A stretch of DNA of 64,000 bases from Paenibacillus etheri (GTDB lineage: Bacteria > Bacillota > Bacilli > Paenibacillales > Paenibacillaceae), in the NCBI RefSeq assembly GCF_001012825.1, contig NZ_LCZJ02000014.1, positions 146,015-210,014 on the forward strand, given 5' to 3'. Below the pieces are notes generated by a model. The model was given only the letters and a program-made list of their open reading frames with translations. It did not search any database and had not been told where the DNA came from. How positions within the stretch are numbered: the stretch's first letter is position 1; every line of letters starts with the position of its first letter. Below, one piece after another: positions 36,919-46,793 of the stretch. Made by a program: the position numbers and the translations under genes.

Positions 36919-37031
36919 CATTCCAGCATATAGCAATAATCACGAATAAAATGTAATATTAAGCCGTAATTCATCGAAATCTAATGTTAGACCAATAGAT
37001 ATGATACACAGGATAAAAGGAGTGCGCCGGT

Positions 37032-37742
37032 ATGGAGATTAATCCCGCTGCAACCAATGGGTTAGGGCAGCTTAAATGGATAAGCTTAAAGAGTGCAACC
37101 GCCAAGAGTAGTTCAGCGAATGGAACTGAAAGGTCAGGCGCATCAGCCTCTCAATTTGCAGCAATGCTTCAAGCTCTATCTTCTAACACCTCTAATAACG
37201 GGGATACAAGCTTCTTAACGTCACTCCCGGATGCATCATCTGTTAGTAGCCTGTTATGGCAACAGATAGGTGGGACAGCTGAAAGCATCGATGGTGTAAT
37301 TTCCGGGGAAATAACGGATACTAAACCGACAAGCTATGATGACCTGATTCAAACGGCGAGTGCTAAATACGGGGTACCGGTCGATTTGATAAAAGCTGTA
37401 ATCGATACAGAATCCTCCTTTAATCCAAACGTTGTCTCATCGGCTGGTGCTAAAGGATTAATGCAGTTAATGGATGGAACAGCAAGCGGTTTAGGGGTTT
37501 CAAATTCTTTCGACCCGGCTCAAAATATTGATGGTGGTGTACGCTATCTTTCTTATCAATTGAAGCGATTTGATGGACAGGAAAAGATGGCATTAGCGGC
37601 TTACAATGCAGGGCCAGGCAGGGTCATTAACCTTGGGGTAAGCAATGATCAGGAATTGTTAGAGAAACTCACGCTGCTTCCTAAAGAGACGCAGTCCTAT
37701 CTCACTAAAATAGAACGCGCTCGCGCGCAATACGCTGTATAA
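37032..37742 (+). CDS. Lytic transglycosylase, SLT domain, lacking a classical signal peptide
   Basis: A 236-residue protein whose C-terminal half (about 110-225) is an SLT goose-type lysozyme domain. The catalytic Glu is in DTESSFNPNVVSSAGAKGLM, followed by MQLMDGTA and LAAYNAGPG. The N-terminal 100 residues are Ser/Thr/Ala-rich and low complexity, and no signal peptide or transmembrane segment is seen. That is unusual for a peptidoglycan enzyme and recalls Bacillus YjbJ-type proteins; export may use another route (inference). Confidence 0.85.
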   Translation: MEINPAATNGLGQLKWISLKSATAKSSSANGTERSGASASQFAAMLQALSSNTSNNGDTSFLTSLPDASSVSSLLWQQIGGTAESIDGVISGEITDTKPTSYDDLIQTASAKYGVPVDLIKAVIDTESSFNPNVVSSAGAKGLMQLMDGTASGLGVSNSFDPAQNIDGGVRYLSYQLKRFDGQEKMALAAYNAGPGRVINLGVSNDQELLEKLTLLPKETQSYLTKIERARAQYAV

Positions 37743-37748
37743 TATATA

Positions 37749-37812
37749 GGATCAAACGGGTAGTTCCCTTAAACCGCATGACTGGGTTTTGGGATTACCG
37801 TTTGATCCTTTT
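37749..37812 (+). terminator. Intrinsic terminator after the transglycosylase gene
   Basis: GGATCAAACGG pairs with CCGTTTGATCC around a structured loop and is followed by TTTTCC. Confidence 0.75.
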
Positions 37813-37871
37813 CCGTAATTTAAGAAAGAATGATTACTGTACTTTAACGAAGTAAAGGAGACAATCAATAT

Positions 37872-39023
37872 ATGCTTTACTGGGATTATGCCGCCGCTAC
37901 ACCACCTTATGAAGATGTGGTGAAGACGATGGAACAAATTATGAAGCTACACTATGCTAACCCGTCCTCTTTACATCGTGCAGGCAGTGAAGCGGCCAAG
38001 CTGATCAGGCGTTCACGAGAAGTATGCGCGGCTGCGTTATCTGTACAACCTAAGGAGATCCTATTTACATCCGGGGCTACGGAGAGTAACAATTTAGCCA
38101 TTAAAGGTGCTGCTTTGCAGTATCAGTCAAGAGGACGTCATCTTATAACTACGGAAATAGAACATCCCTCTGTGTATGAAAGTTGTCTGCAACTGCAGCG
38201 AAATGGCTGGGAGATTACTTTTGTAGCGCCCGATAGTACTGGAATGATTGATCCAGAGCGAGTAGCTACTGAAGTACGGCGTGATACTGTGCTCGTAAGT
38301 GTGATGCATGTAAATAATGAGATTGGAACAATGCAGCCGCTGGTGGAGATTGGCAGGCTGATTAAATCTGTAAATCCACGAACCTTATTTCATGTAGATG
38401 GCGTTCAGGGTTATGGTAAGCTTGCTGTTGACCTTAAAGGATGGAAAGCGGATCTTTACAGCTTGTCTCCTCACAAAATTCGAGGCCCACGCGGAGCGGG
38501 GCTTCTCTATATTAAAGAAGGAATCCAACTGTTCCCCTTACTTTCAGGTGGTTCTCATGAAGAGGGACTACGTGCTGGAACCGAGAATGTCCCTGCAATT
38601 GTAGCATCTTCCAAAGCGGTGCGGATAAGTGGTGAGCAACGCGAAATCTTTTATGCACGAGTGCTTCCACTTCGAGACCGACTGTTACGCTTCTTGCACA
38701 GTGTTCCTGAATTTGTTATAAACAGCAGAGAGGATGGAGCCCCTCATATTGTGCATTTCTCATACCCTGGCATGAAAGGGGAAGTGTTCGCCCGTAAGCT
38801 GGAGGAACTAGGGATGGCTGTTTCTACCCGGTCGGCTTGCTCCTCCCGGCTGGCAGAACCTAGTCGTGTTCTATTGTCTATGGGTAAAGATGTTTCTGTA
38901 GCTTCAGGAGGCATACGCATCAGTTTCGGTGATAGTCACACTGAAGAAGATGTCGCGGCGCTTGAGAAAGCACTAATTACTGCGGTACGAGCTTTAAAGA
39001 TTGCTGAAGGAGGTATGAAGTAA
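37872..39023 (+). CDS. nifZ: Cysteine desulfurase NifZ (dedicated to ThiI)
   Basis: A 383-residue NifS-like PLP enzyme. It shows ATESNNLAIKG, the PLP lysine in SLSPHKIRGPRGAG (about 198-211) and the catalytic Cys in STRSACSSRLAEPS (about 317-330). It removes sulfur from cysteine as a persulfide. Its location four bases before thiI matches the nifZ-thiI pair of Bacillus, where NifZ supplies sulfur for 4-thiouridine in tRNA. The ATG follows AAAGGAG. Confidence 0.93.
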   Translation: MLYWDYAAATPPYEDVVKTMEQIMKLHYANPSSLHRAGSEAAKLIRRSREVCAAALSVQPKEILFTSGATESNNLAIKGAALQYQSRGRHLITTEIEHPSVYESCLQLQRNGWEITFVAPDSTGMIDPERVATEVRRDTVLVSVMHVNNEIGTMQPLVEIGRLIKSVNPRTLFHVDGVQGYGKLAVDLKGWKADLYSLSPHKIRGPRGAGLLYIKEGIQLFPLLSGGSHEEGLRAGTENVPAIVASSKAVRISGEQREIFYARVLPLRDRLLRFLHSVPEFVINSREDGAPHIVHFSYPGMKGEVFARKLEELGMAVSTRSACSSRLAEPSRVLLSMGKDVSVASGGIRISFGDSHTEEDVAALEKALITAVRALKIAEGGMK

Positions 39024-39026
39024 CTA

Positions 39027-40313
39027 ATGAATGAGAAGAATCAGGAATCTGCTAAAGGCAGAGCCAATAGTATAGATTATGCCGATATGCTGCTTTTGCG
39101 TTTCGGGGAGTTTACATTAAAGGGCAAGAATCGTGCCAGATTTGAGAAAACAGTATTACGTCATGTGAAGGAAATGACTAAGCCTTATCCAAAGGTGGTT
39201 CTAACCAAGGAGTTTGGAAGAATTTACGTGGAGCTGAACGGAGAACCTGCTGTTGACTTGGTAGAAGCGCTGAAGAATGTGTTTGGTATTGCTTCTGTCA
39301 GTCCAGTGAAAGTGGCCAAATCAGACCTTGAGGATATTGTGGCTGTCAGCCGTCAATTCTTAGAGATCATCGCTCCTGCACCGGGTACTACATTTAAAGT
39401 TAATGCACGCCGTGTATGGAAGGGGTTCCCATATGGCTCCATGGAGATGAATAAGCTAGTCTCGACACCACTGCTGCAAGGCTATTCCGGGCTTACTGTG
39501 GATGTAAAGTCACCTCAACTCGAGCTGAGAGTCGAAATTCGTCAAGGTCATACTTATATATTCTGCGAAAATATTACTGGTGTTGGTGGATTTCCGCTTG
39601 GTACGAATGGAAAAGCGATGTTATTGCTTTCCGGAGGCATTGATAGTCCTGTAGCCGGTTGGTCATCCATGCGTCGTGGACTTGAGGTGGAGTGCGTACA
39701 CTTTTATAGTTATCCTTATACGAGTGAGCTTGCTCGGCAAAAAGTGGTTGATCTTACACGGGTATTGTCACGATATGCGGGAGTCATTAAGCTACATTTA
39801 GTACCCTTTACAGAGGTGCAGACGTCTTTTACTGGAATAGGACAGGACAATCTGATTATTACGTTGATGCGTCGAGCTATGCTGAGGATTACTACACAGC
39901 TTGCTGAACGTGAGGGTGCACTTGCGATCGTAACCGGTGAAAGTCTTGGACAGGTCGCTAGCCAGACGTTACCAAGCATGAACGTGATTGGTCGTGCTAC
40001 TGATCTTCCTCTTCTACGTCCGCTGGTAATGATGGACAAAAGTGATATTGTGGAGCTGTCTAAGAACATCGGCACTTATGAGTTATCTATCCTTCCTTAT
40101 GAAGATTGCTGTACTTTGTTTGTACCAAAATCCCCTACAACGAACCCGAATTTACGGATTGTAGATAAGATTGAAGCTACGCTCCCAAGTTATTCTGCAT
40201 TACTGGACGCAGCGATTGAAGCCACGGAGACCGTGCTGATCACTCCGTATGGAGATGAGAAGCCTAGAGAGGTAGTAAGTGCTCAGGCTGGATTACAGGA
40301 AGAATGGTTCTAA
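39027..40313 (+). CDS. thiI: tRNA 4-thiouridine synthetase ThiI
   Basis: A 428-residue ThiI with an N-terminal ferredoxin-like/THUMP region (about 20-170) and a PP-loop adenylation domain with LLSGGIDSPVAGW (about 197-209) and IVTGESLGQVASQTL. There is no C-terminal rhodanese domain, as in Bacillus ThiI, so the persulfide comes directly from NifZ (family knowledge). It forms s4U8 in tRNA. Its ribosome-binding site lies within the end of nifZ. Confidence 0.96.
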   Translation: MNEKNQESAKGRANSIDYADMLLLRFGEFTLKGKNRARFEKTVLRHVKEMTKPYPKVVLTKEFGRIYVELNGEPAVDLVEALKNVFGIASVSPVKVAKSDLEDIVAVSRQFLEIIAPAPGTTFKVNARRVWKGFPYGSMEMNKLVSTPLLQGYSGLTVDVKSPQLELRVEIRQGHTYIFCENITGVGGFPLGTNGKAMLLLSGGIDSPVAGWSSMRRGLEVECVHFYSYPYTSELARQKVVDLTRVLSRYAGVIKLHLVPFTEVQTSFTGIGQDNLIITLMRRAMLRITTQLAEREGALAIVTGESLGQVASQTLPSMNVIGRATDLPLLRPLVMMDKSDIVELSKNIGTYELSILPYEDCCTLFVPKSPTTNPNLRIVDKIEATLPSYSALLDAAIEATETVLITPYGDEKPREVVSAQAGLQEEWF

Positions 40314-40327
40314 TTGTTATAAACAAA

Positions 40328-40368
40328 GACTGTCTCATTCGTAGCATCTACGGCTGAGGCAGCTTTTT
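40328..40368. terminator. Bidirectional terminator between thiI and the terC gene
   Basis: GACTGTCTCATTCGTAG pairs, with G-U and one or two mismatches, with CTACGGCTGAGGCAGC, followed by six T on the plus strand. It serves the convergent genes on both sides. Confidence 0.8.
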
Positions 40369-41040
40369 TGATTTTTGATGGTTTGATTGGCGTCTCCAGT
40401 GGCCTCCGATTAAGATGCCGATAATGATCACAAATATAAACAGAGCCCTCAATAGTGGATGCTGGTCAAAAAATGGGGATAGCTGCTGCTCATCTGTAAT
40501 CATGCTTGAAGCTGTAAAACCTAAGACTGCTGAGCCAATATAAATAATCCATGGATATTTGTTGATTAGTTTAATAAAGAGAGTACTTCCCCAGACCACG
40601 ATTGGAACGCTGATTAACAGTCCTATGACAACTAGAGAGATATTGTGCTTAGCAACTCCCGCAATGGCGATGACATTATCCAGTCCCATCGCAGCATCGG
40701 CTAAAATGATCGTACCCACTGCAGACCATAGACTTTGACCAGCCTTGATATTCGTTGAATTATTCTCATCTGTTAACAGCTTATAGGCAATCAGAATAAG
40801 TAAAGTCCCGCCTGCTAGAAGTAACCAAGGAATTTTTAATAACCATACAACCAGAACCGTTGCGAAAATCCGTAATACGACTGCACCTGCTGTTCCGAGC
40901 ACGATAGCCTTTTTTTGAGTACTGACCGGCAAATTACGCGCAGCAAGCCCGATGACTATAGCGTTGTCTCCCGCCAGAATGAGATCTAGAAAAATAATAT
41001 TGAGCAGCGATAATACAAACTCCCAGATGGATGTATTCAA
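40348..41040 (-). CDS. TerC-family membrane protein (YjbE-like), paralogue 1
   Basis: A 230-residue integral membrane protein with about seven helices. Acidic intramembrane motifs typical of TerC/YjbE proteins are present: DLILAGDNAIVIGLA (about residues 19-33) and DAAMGLDNVIAIAGVA (about 114-129). The family is implicated in Mn2+ export and metalation of exported proteins. The start is TTG after GGGGTGAA. It is divergent from a paralogue 172 bases away. I looked for a yybP-ykoY riboswitch between them and did not see a convincing one. Confidence 0.9.
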   Translation of the reverse strand: MNTSIWEFVLSLLNIIFLDLILAGDNAIVIGLAARNLPVSTQKKAIVLGTAGAVVLRIFATVLVVWLLKIPWLLLAGGTLLILIAYKLLTDENNSTNIKAGQSLWSAVGTIILADAAMGLDNVIAIAGVAKHNISLVVIGLLISVPIVVWGSTLFIKLINKYPWIIYIGSAVLGFTASSMITDEQQLSPFFDQHPLLRALFIFVIIIGILIGGHWRRQSNHQKSKKLPQP

Positions 41041-41211
41041 GGCATATTCACCCCTAAAGTAGTTAAGATGAGCACGAAGATATGCTTAGTTTTGTATACG
41101 CAAAAAAAGGGGCATACATGCTTTCATCCTCAAAAAAAGTTGGACAGGAAGCATAGCTTGTCACTTCCGAACATACATGTAGTTACATGTGATTCGGGGA
41201 GGTAAGAGAGA

Positions 41212-41871
41212 ATGGAATCATTATTGCTCCTTGGTGAAATATTGATGATCAATCTTGTGCTGAGTGGAGATAATGCTATGGTCATCGCGATGGCCAGTAA
41301 GGACCTTCCGGAGAAGCAACGGAAGACTGCGGTATGGTGGGGAGCTGCTGGAGCTGTTATTCTGCGCTGTGTGCTTACTTTTGTCGCAGTATTACTGTTA
41401 AAAATTCCTTATATCCAGGCTGGAGGAGGAATTTTGCTGCTTTGGATTGCGTTCAAGTTGCTGCTGGAAGAAGAAGAGGATCTCAGGGTTGCTGAAGCGT
41501 CATCCGTATCGAAGTCAATCCGAACGATTCTCGTAGCTGATTTTATTATGAGTCTGGATAATGTCCTGGCGATTGCCGGTCTAGCCAAAGGTGATTTGGC
41601 TTTAATAGTCATCGGGATTGCACTCAGCATTCCGATTGTAGTATGGGGAAGTGGCCTCATTGTAGGCTGGCTACATAGATTTCCGTTACTCGTATTTATC
41701 GGCGCTTATATTTTAGCCTTTACAGCAGGCGATATGATGCTTCAAGATGCAAAATTAGGGACAATGCTGTCCTTCTTGCTTCCATCCACGCATTCCATAC
41801 TGCCGATCGCTTTAGGAATATTAGTGGTTGTTACTGGAGTCTTTAAACGCAGAACAACATCAATAGGTTAA
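41212..41871 (+). CDS. TerC-family membrane protein (YjbE-like), paralogue 2
   Basis: A 219-residue TerC-type protein with NLVLSGDNAMVIAMA (about 14-28) and DFIMSLDNVLAIAGLA (about 110-125), paralogous to the divergent 40348-41040 gene. Both keep the Asp/Asn metal-site motifs. It probably acts in Mn2+ homeostasis or loading of secreted metalloproteins (family knowledge). The ATG follows GGGGAGGTAAGAG. A terminator follows. Confidence 0.9.
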   Translation: MESLLLLGEILMINLVLSGDNAMVIAMASKDLPEKQRKTAVWWGAAGAVILRCVLTFVAVLLLKIPYIQAGGGILLLWIAFKLLLEEEEDLRVAEASSVSKSIRTILVADFIMSLDNVLAIAGLAKGDLALIVIGIALSIPIVVWGSGLIVGWLHRFPLLVFIGAYILAFTAGDMMLQDAKLGTMLSFLLPSTHSILPIALGILVVVTGVFKRRTTSIG

Positions 41872-41895
41872 TAAATTGCAATAAAAGGCAATACT

Positions 41896-41934
41896 AAAAG
41901 GACATCTCCATAAATTGGAATTGTCCTTTTTTGC
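41896..41934 (+). terminator. Intrinsic terminator after the second terC gene
   Basis: AAAAGGACA pairs with TGTCCTTTT around an 18-base loop and runs into further T. Confidence 0.75.
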
Positions 41935-42055
41935 ATGGTCAGTGATGGCATTTTGTGTGTATTTCAGATAATATATGAATAAGAATCCTGTCGTTTTCTG
42001 GGTATGAGATGACAAGGTAGTGAGGTAGACGTGAATTTGAAGGGATTGGTGAAAG

Positions 42056-42553
42056 ATGTCTTCCAAGAATGACATAAGACTAGGAATACTTATTGCAGTT
42101 GCTGGATTTGTGATTTTATTTGGTAAGCTGGGGGTCTTCGGATTTTTGGGACGTGCCCTTTGGCCATTAGTGATTTTACTTCCAGGATTAGTTCTACATA
42201 TGTTATTTTTTAGCCGCCGTGCTTCCGCAACGGTATTGATTCCCGCGGGGATATTAACGGTGTATGGTATATTGTTTGTTCTTTGCAATATATGGGGATG
42301 GGGGCTTATGAAATATTTATGGCCTGTACTGCTACTCGGCATTGCCGTGGGCTTGTATGAATATTCCATTAATTCTCCAAGACGGACAGGGGGACTATCT
42401 GCAATTGCTGTTATATTAGGCGTTCTAAGCATAGCGCTTTGTATTTTCAGTCTCATGGGTACGGGTGTGATCTATCTAATTGGTATTGTATTCATCGCTG
42501 CAGGGATTTGGTTGATTACTGGACGGGGCAGAACACGCGGCTGGAATAGATGA
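42056..42553 (+). CDS. LiaI/LiaF-like transmembrane-domain protein
   Basis: A 165-residue protein made almost only of transmembrane helices (about 8-28, 33-52, 58-76, 82-100, 113-133, 137-153). It has ALWPLVILLPGLVLHML and KYLWPVLLLGIAVGLYEY, repeats typical of the LiaF/DUF5668 membrane unit. The LiaF C-terminal cytoplasmic or extracellular domain is absent. Its role may lie in envelope stress sensing, but no histidine kinase is nearby. Confidence 0.65.
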   Translation: MSSKNDIRLGILIAVAGFVILFGKLGVFGFLGRALWPLVILLPGLVLHMLFFSRRASATVLIPAGILTVYGILFVLCNIWGWGLMKYLWPVLLLGIAVGLYEYSINSPRRTGGLSAIAVILGVLSIALCIFSLMGTGVIYLIGIVFIAAGIWLITGRGRTRGWNR

Positions 42554-42623
42554 AATCGAAGCTAGTTCATGTTTCATCCTAAAAAAAAAACGAAAATTGG
42601 AAACTGTTTTTTCATAAAAAGAC

Positions 42624-42651
42624 TTGCTTTTCATAGTGCTTTCACTATAAT
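42624..42651 (+). promoter_or_regulatory. SigA-type promoter of typA
   Basis: TTGCTT at 42624-42629 and TATAAT at 42646-42651 are 16 bases apart. A hairpin (GAAGCG...CGCTTC, 42666-42693) followed by TTTT lies in the leader and might attenuate transcription. Confidence 0.65.
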
Positions 42652-42769
42652 ATTAATGTTATGTTGAAGCGTCGGCTTTCTGCCTGGCGCTTCTTTTGTG
42701 AGACTGCCGTGACATGCTATGAATTTTAACAGTTTTAATTTGATAAATGAGAGGATTTGGATACAAATC

Positions 42770-44611
42770 ATGCATTCAAGAAAAGATATTCGCAACATTG
42801 CGATCATTGCCCACGTTGACCATGGCAAAACAACACTCGTCGATCAGCTTCTTCAGCAATCGGGGATCTTCAGCGCACACGAGCACCTACAAGAACGCGC
42901 CATGGACTCTAACGATATCGAGCGGGAACGCGGAATTACAATCCTAGCTAAAAATACAGCAATAACTTATAAAGAGTTTTTGATTAACATTGTGGATACA
43001 CCTGGACACGCTGACTTCGGTGGCGAAGTAGAACGGATCATGAAGATGGTTGATGGTGTATTGCTGGTTGTTGATGCTTACGAAGGCTGTATGCCACAAA
43101 CGAAGTTCGTACTTCGTAAGGCATTGGAACAAAAGCTGACTCCAATCGTTGTCGTGAACAAGATTGACCGTCCAGCTGCTCGTCCGAAGGAAGTAATTGA
43201 TGAAGTACTTGATTTGTTCATCGAGCTTGAAGCAAGTGACGAACAATTGGAATTCCCGGTTGTTTATGCATCTGCTCTTAACGGAACATCAAGCATGGTT
43301 CCTGAGAAGCAAGATGAGACAATGCTTTCACTTTACGAAACAATCGTTGAGCATATCCCAGCTCCAACTGAAAGTGTAGAAGAGCCGCTTCAATTCCTCG
43401 TAACGTTGATGGATTATAACGAATACTTGGGTCGTATTGCTATTGGCCGTGTAAACCGCGGTGTAATCAAACAAGGTCAATCTGTAACTGTAATTATGCG
43501 TGACGGTAAGAGTAAAACCGCGCGTATTGAGAAATTGTTCGGCTTCCAAGGTTTGAAACGTATTGAAACAGAAGAAGCGGGTGCAGGGGATATCGTTGCT
43601 ATCGCAGGGATCAAGGACATCAACATTGGTGAGACCATTGCTGATCCAGCGAATCCAGAAGCGCTGCCAGTTCTTAAAATCGACGAGCCAACTATGCAAA
43701 TGACTTTCCTTGTAAATAACAGTCCTTTTGCTGGTAAAGAAGGTAAATGGGTAACTTCCCGTAAGCTTCGTGAGCGTCTCTTTAAAGAACTTGAGACAGA
43801 TGTGAGTTTGCGTGTGGAAGAAACGGATAGTCCTGATGCATTTATCGTTTCTGGGCGCGGTGAGCTTCACCTTGGTATTCTGATCGAGAATATGCGTCGT
43901 GAAGGTTATGAAATGCAAGTTTCTAAACCACAAGTAATCATTAAAGAAATCGATGGTGTTAAATCGGAGCCACTTGAGCGTCTTATGATTGACATTCCAG
44001 AAGAAAGCATGGGCTCTGTTATGGAAAGTCTGGGCACTCGCAAAGCCGAAATGGTCAACATGATTAACAACGGTACGGGTCAAGTACGTCTGGAGTTCCT
44101 GATTCCTGCACGTGGTTTGATTGGTTACAACACGTATTTCTTGACTTTGACACGCGGTTACGGCGTTATGAACCATGCTTTTGACAGCTACGCTCCACTG
44201 GTTGCCGGTCAAGTTGGCGGACGTCATCAAGGTGTGCTTGTAGCAAGTGAGACCGGATCAACAACACAATATGGAATAGTGGGTGTTGAGGATCGTGGTA
44301 TTCTCTTCTTGGATGCAGGTACAGAAATTTATGAAGGTATGATCGTAGGCGAGCATACCCGTGATAACGATATTATCGTTAACATCTGTAGAGAAAAAGC
44401 ACTTACCAACATGCGTACCTCAGGTAAGGATGATACTGTAAAAATGAAGACACCACGTACCTTCTCTTTGGAAGGCGCGCTTGAATATTTGAATGAAGAT
44501 GAATATTGTGAAATCACACCTAAATCCATTCGTTTGCGCAAAAAGATTCTGAACAAAGGCGAGCGCGAACGTGTAGAGAAGCAACGTAAAATGGCACAAG
44601 CAAACGCGTAA
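42770..44611 (+). CDS. typA: Ribosome-associated GTPase TypA/BipA
   Basis: A 613-residue translational GTPase. G1 is [11 protein letters not shown]3 is [12 protein letters not shown] and G4 is NKIDRP, followed by domain II and BipA-specific C-terminal parts ([39 protein letters not shown]). It helps 50S assembly at low temperature and under stress. I chose the ATG at 42770 because family proteins start a few residues before [12 protein letters not shown]; an in-frame ATG at 42719 would add 17 residues. It is followed by ylaH as in Bacillus. Confidence 0.95.
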   Translation: MHSRKDIRNIAIIAHVDHGKTTLVDQLLQQSGIFSAHEHLQERAMDSNDIERERGITILAKNTAITYKEFLINIVDTPGHADFGGEVERIMKMVDGVLLVVDAYEGCMPQTKFVLRKALEQKLTPIVVVNKIDRPAARPKEVIDEVLDLFIELEASDEQLEFPVVYASALNGTSSMVPEKQDETMLSLYETIVEHIPAPTESVEEPLQFLVTLMDYNEYLGRIAIGRVNRGVIKQGQSVTVIMRDGKSKTARIEKLFGFQGLKRIETEEAGAGDIVAIAGIKDINIGETIADPANPEALPVLKIDEPTMQMTFLVNNSPFAGKEGKWVTSRKLRERLFKELETDVSLRVEETDSPDAFIVSGRGELHLGILIENMRREGYEMQVSKPQVIIKEIDGVKSEPLERLMIDIPEESMGSVMESLGTRKAEMVNMINNGTGQVRLEFLIPARGLIGYNTYFLTLTRGYGVMNHAFDSYAPLVAGQVGGRHQGVLVASETGSTTQYGIVGVEDRGILFLDAGTEIYEGMIVGEHTRDNDIIVNICREKALTNMRTSGKDDTVKMKTPRTFSLEGALEYLNEDEYCEITPKSIRLRKKILNKGERERVEKQRKMAQANA

Positions 44612-44634
44612 GATCAACTTAGCATAGTAAAGAT

Positions 44635-44667
44635 CCGTCGGAGGTTTAACTTTCGGCGGTTTTTTTT
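44635..44667 (+). terminator. Intrinsic terminator after typA
   Basis: CCGTCGGA pairs with TTCGGCGG (two G-U pairs) and is followed by eight or more T. Confidence 0.85.
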
Positions 44668-44737
44668 ATAACAAAAACTTCCCTTACTGATGATATAATG
44701 TAAACGTATCTTAAATTTGGGAGGAGTGTTATTAGCT

Positions 44738-45034
44738 ATGCAGGTCTGGTTTGCTGATCATCCAATTATTGCTTATATTGTTATTTTTATATTACTTACT
44801 TTTGTGTATAACCAGGTATTTCGTGTGAATCAAAAGTTATCGATTGGCAAAGAGATCATGTTGTACATAATGATGGCGATTGGCTCCGGCATGCTCCTTA
44901 TTTTCCAGCACGATAAACTTCCGATTATCCAATGCCTGCTTGTTGCTGTCGGATTAATGCTGATGGTACGGATACGTTATATCGTAGAAGCTCGACAGAA
45001 GAGAAAGGCATCAGCTGCAGCAAAAAGACAGTAA
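44738..45034 (+). CDS. ylaH: YlaH-like membrane protein
   Basis: A 98-residue protein with three hydrophobic helices (about 10-25, 40-57, 62-80) and a basic C-terminus. The sequence and its place right after typA match YlaH of Bacillus, whose function is unknown. The ATG at 44738 follows GGGAGGAG; an in-frame TTG at 44717 would put that site inside the gene. Confidence 0.8.
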   Translation: MQVWFADHPIIAYIVIFILLTFVYNQVFRVNQKLSIGKEIMLYIMMAIGSGMLLIFQHDKLPIIQCLLVAVGLMLMVRIRYIVEARQKRKASAAAKRQ

Positions 45035-45117
45035 TCGAAACTTTTACTGCATAAGGAACGTCTATTTAAGTGTAGCAATTTTAATTCCAAATGAAATGAA
45101 GAGGACTTTATTCTACT

Positions 45118-46215
45118 ATGAGTACACGAAACAGCAGTTTACCTCCAAGAGCTAGTGGTCAACAACCGAATAATAGAAAACAGCCTGTGAAGGGTGCTTC
45201 TAAGAAAAAAAAGAAGAAACCGCAAAAGAGAGGCTTTTTTGGCAGATTAGTTAGAATCTTATTAACCTTACTCATTATTGCGATTCTCGGCGTATTGGGT
45301 TACGGGGGCTATCTGTATTGGAAGCTTGAAAATGGGGTCTTTAATGCAGGGAGTAAAGGAACGGTTGCTCCAGGACATTCGGCTACAGAAAAACCACTGA
45401 CGATGCTTATCCTGGGTACGGATAATAGACCAAAACATCAATCTAGATTGACAGATGTTATTATGGTTGCAGCACTTAATCCTAAGACAAAATCAGCAAC
45501 CATTGTCTCTCTTCCACGCGATACCTTAGTTGAGCTCAATGGATACAAGCAAACGAAGATTAACGAATTCTATGCTCGCTTTAAGGGGAAAGAAGATTCT
45601 TCTGGCATTTTGGCAGAAGATGAGATGAAGACAATGATGGGGAAATATCTAGATATTGATGTAGATTATACAACGATTCTGGATTTTCAAGGTTTCCGTG
45701 ATGTGGTGGACGAGCTTGGCGGAGTCAAAGTCAACATTAGCGATAATATGTGTTATACAGACAGCGTAGACGGTACGAATATCAATCTGAAAAAAGGTCC
45801 GGCAGAGCTTGATGGAGATAAAGCGCTAGATTATGTGCGATATCGTAAATCTAATTGCAAGCCTAAGACTAAGGGTTCAGATGATTTTGATCGGAACAAA
45901 CGTCAGAATGAGGTCCTTCATTCACTGGTGGATCAGATGCAATCGCTTGGTGGAGTATTAAAAATAGGCAAGGTTCTTGACGCAGTGGACAGTAATATGA
46001 AGACTGATATCGAAAATTCGCAGATTAAAGATATGATTGCGACTTATTGGAAGATTTCCAAAGATGATATCGAATTTAAGCCCGTGACTGGAACGTGGCG
46101 AAGTCCGTATGTATATATTAATGATGAGGAGCTTGAGGCTGCCAAGAAAAGCCTACAGAATCGGTTAGCAGGAGTTTCTGCTAGTTCTACTTCTGAATCT
46201 ACTGAGGCGCCTTAA
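45118..46215 (+). CDS. LytR-CpsA-Psr (LCP) family glycopolymer transferase
   Basis: A 365-residue protein with a basic cytoplasmic N-terminus (KKKKKKPQKR), one transmembrane helix (about 43-65) and an extracytoplasmic LCP domain. The LCP domain shows MLILGTDNRP, DVIMVAALNPKTKSATIVSLPRDT (in part) and ALDYVRYRK with conserved Arg/Asp for pyrophosphate binding. LCP enzymes attach teichoic acids or other glycopolymers to peptidoglycan. It interrupts the Bacillus ylaH-ylaL order. GAGGA lies 12 bases before the ATG. Confidence 0.9.
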   Translation: MSTRNSSLPPRASGQQPNNRKQPVKGASKKKKKKPQKRGFFGRLVRILLTLLIIAILGVLGYGGYLYWKLENGVFNAGSKGTVAPGHSATEKPLTMLILGTDNRPKHQSRLTDVIMVAALNPKTKSATIVSLPRDTLVELNGYKQTKINEFYARFKGKEDSSGILAEDEMKTMMGKYLDIDVDYTTILDFQGFRDVVDELGGVKVNISDNMCYTDSVDGTNINLKKGPAELDGDKALDYVRYRKSNCKPKTKGSDDFDRNKRQNEVLHSLVDQMQSLGGVLKIGKVLDAVDSNMKTDIENSQIKDMIATYWKISKDDIEFKPVTGTWRSPYVYINDEELEAAKKSLQNRLAGVSASSTSESTEAP

Positions 46216-46313
46216 AGACCTTAATTTACTCATCTAAAATTGAATGCAAGTTTCAGCCTGTGCTATAATATAATAAATTGAATGAATTTACGCCGCATAG
46301 GGGGCTAGTACTT

Positions 46314-46766
46314 ATGTCCGAAGCCGTTGCTCAGCTGAACGAAACCTTGTTATCGATGCTGCAATCGGAAACTTTTGTTCTTCTCAACACAGTTGATGCG
46401 GAATCAGGAGGTCCAACGTCCACGGCCATTTCGTGGATTTATGCAGTTAGTCCTAGTAGTGTGCGTCTGGCTGTAGATCATCGTTCCAGACTCGTGAACA
46501 ACATGAAGGTCAACCCGTTAGTAACCGTTACTGTGTTCGGTGAGGGTACTGTCTATGCTATTAACGGCAGTGCCGTTGTAAAGCAGGATCCCCTTCAGGA
46601 TGTGCCTTTCAAGATGTGCTGCTTTGATGTTGAAATTATGGCGGTGCGTAACGCCCTTTTTTATGGAGCGCAGCTTGAATCCGCCCCAAGATATGCAAAG
46701 GTTTATGATGGACGTGCCGCTGAGAAGCTGGACGGACAAGTATTTACTGCCATGAAAAAAGCCTAG
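46314..46766 (+). CDS. ylaL: Pyridoxamine 5'-phosphate oxidase-related protein (YlaL-like)
   Basis: A 150-residue PNPOx-like split-barrel protein with LLNTVDAESGGPTSTAISWI (about 22-41) and RLAVDHRSRLVNNMKVNPLV. It probably binds flavin or a related cofactor; its substrate is unknown. I chose ATG at 46314, nine bases after AGGGGG, over one 36 bases earlier. Its presence with the ylaJ- and ylaK-like genes indicates the Bacillus yla cluster in rearranged order. Its stop lies in the terminator stem. Confidence 0.82.
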   Translation: MSEAVAQLNETLLSMLQSETFVLLNTVDAESGGPTSTAISWIYAVSPSSVRLAVDHRSRLVNNMKVNPLVTVTVFGEGTVYAINGSAVVKQDPLQDVPFKMCCFDVEIMAVRNALFYGAQLESAPRYAKVYDGRAAEKLDGQVFTAMKKA

Positions 46767-46790
46767 TGAGAATATCACTGGGCTTTTTTT
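46755..46790. terminator. Bidirectional terminator between ylaL and ylaJ
   Basis: AAAAAAGCCTAGTGA pairs with TCACTGGGCTTTTTT, with A-runs and T-runs at both ends. It serves the convergent genes ylaL and ylaJ and overlaps the ylaL stop. Confidence 0.85.
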
Positions 46791-46793
46791 GAA

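Noticed and set aside
41041-41211. yybP-ykoY manganese riboswitch between the two terC genes
   Set aside because: The region lacks a recognisable conserved core, and I could not build the characteristic paired loops.
43328-44230. 300-codon open frame on the minus strand within typA
   Set aside because: It is antisense to a fully conserved GTPase, has no ribosome-binding site, and its composition reflects the typA codon bias.
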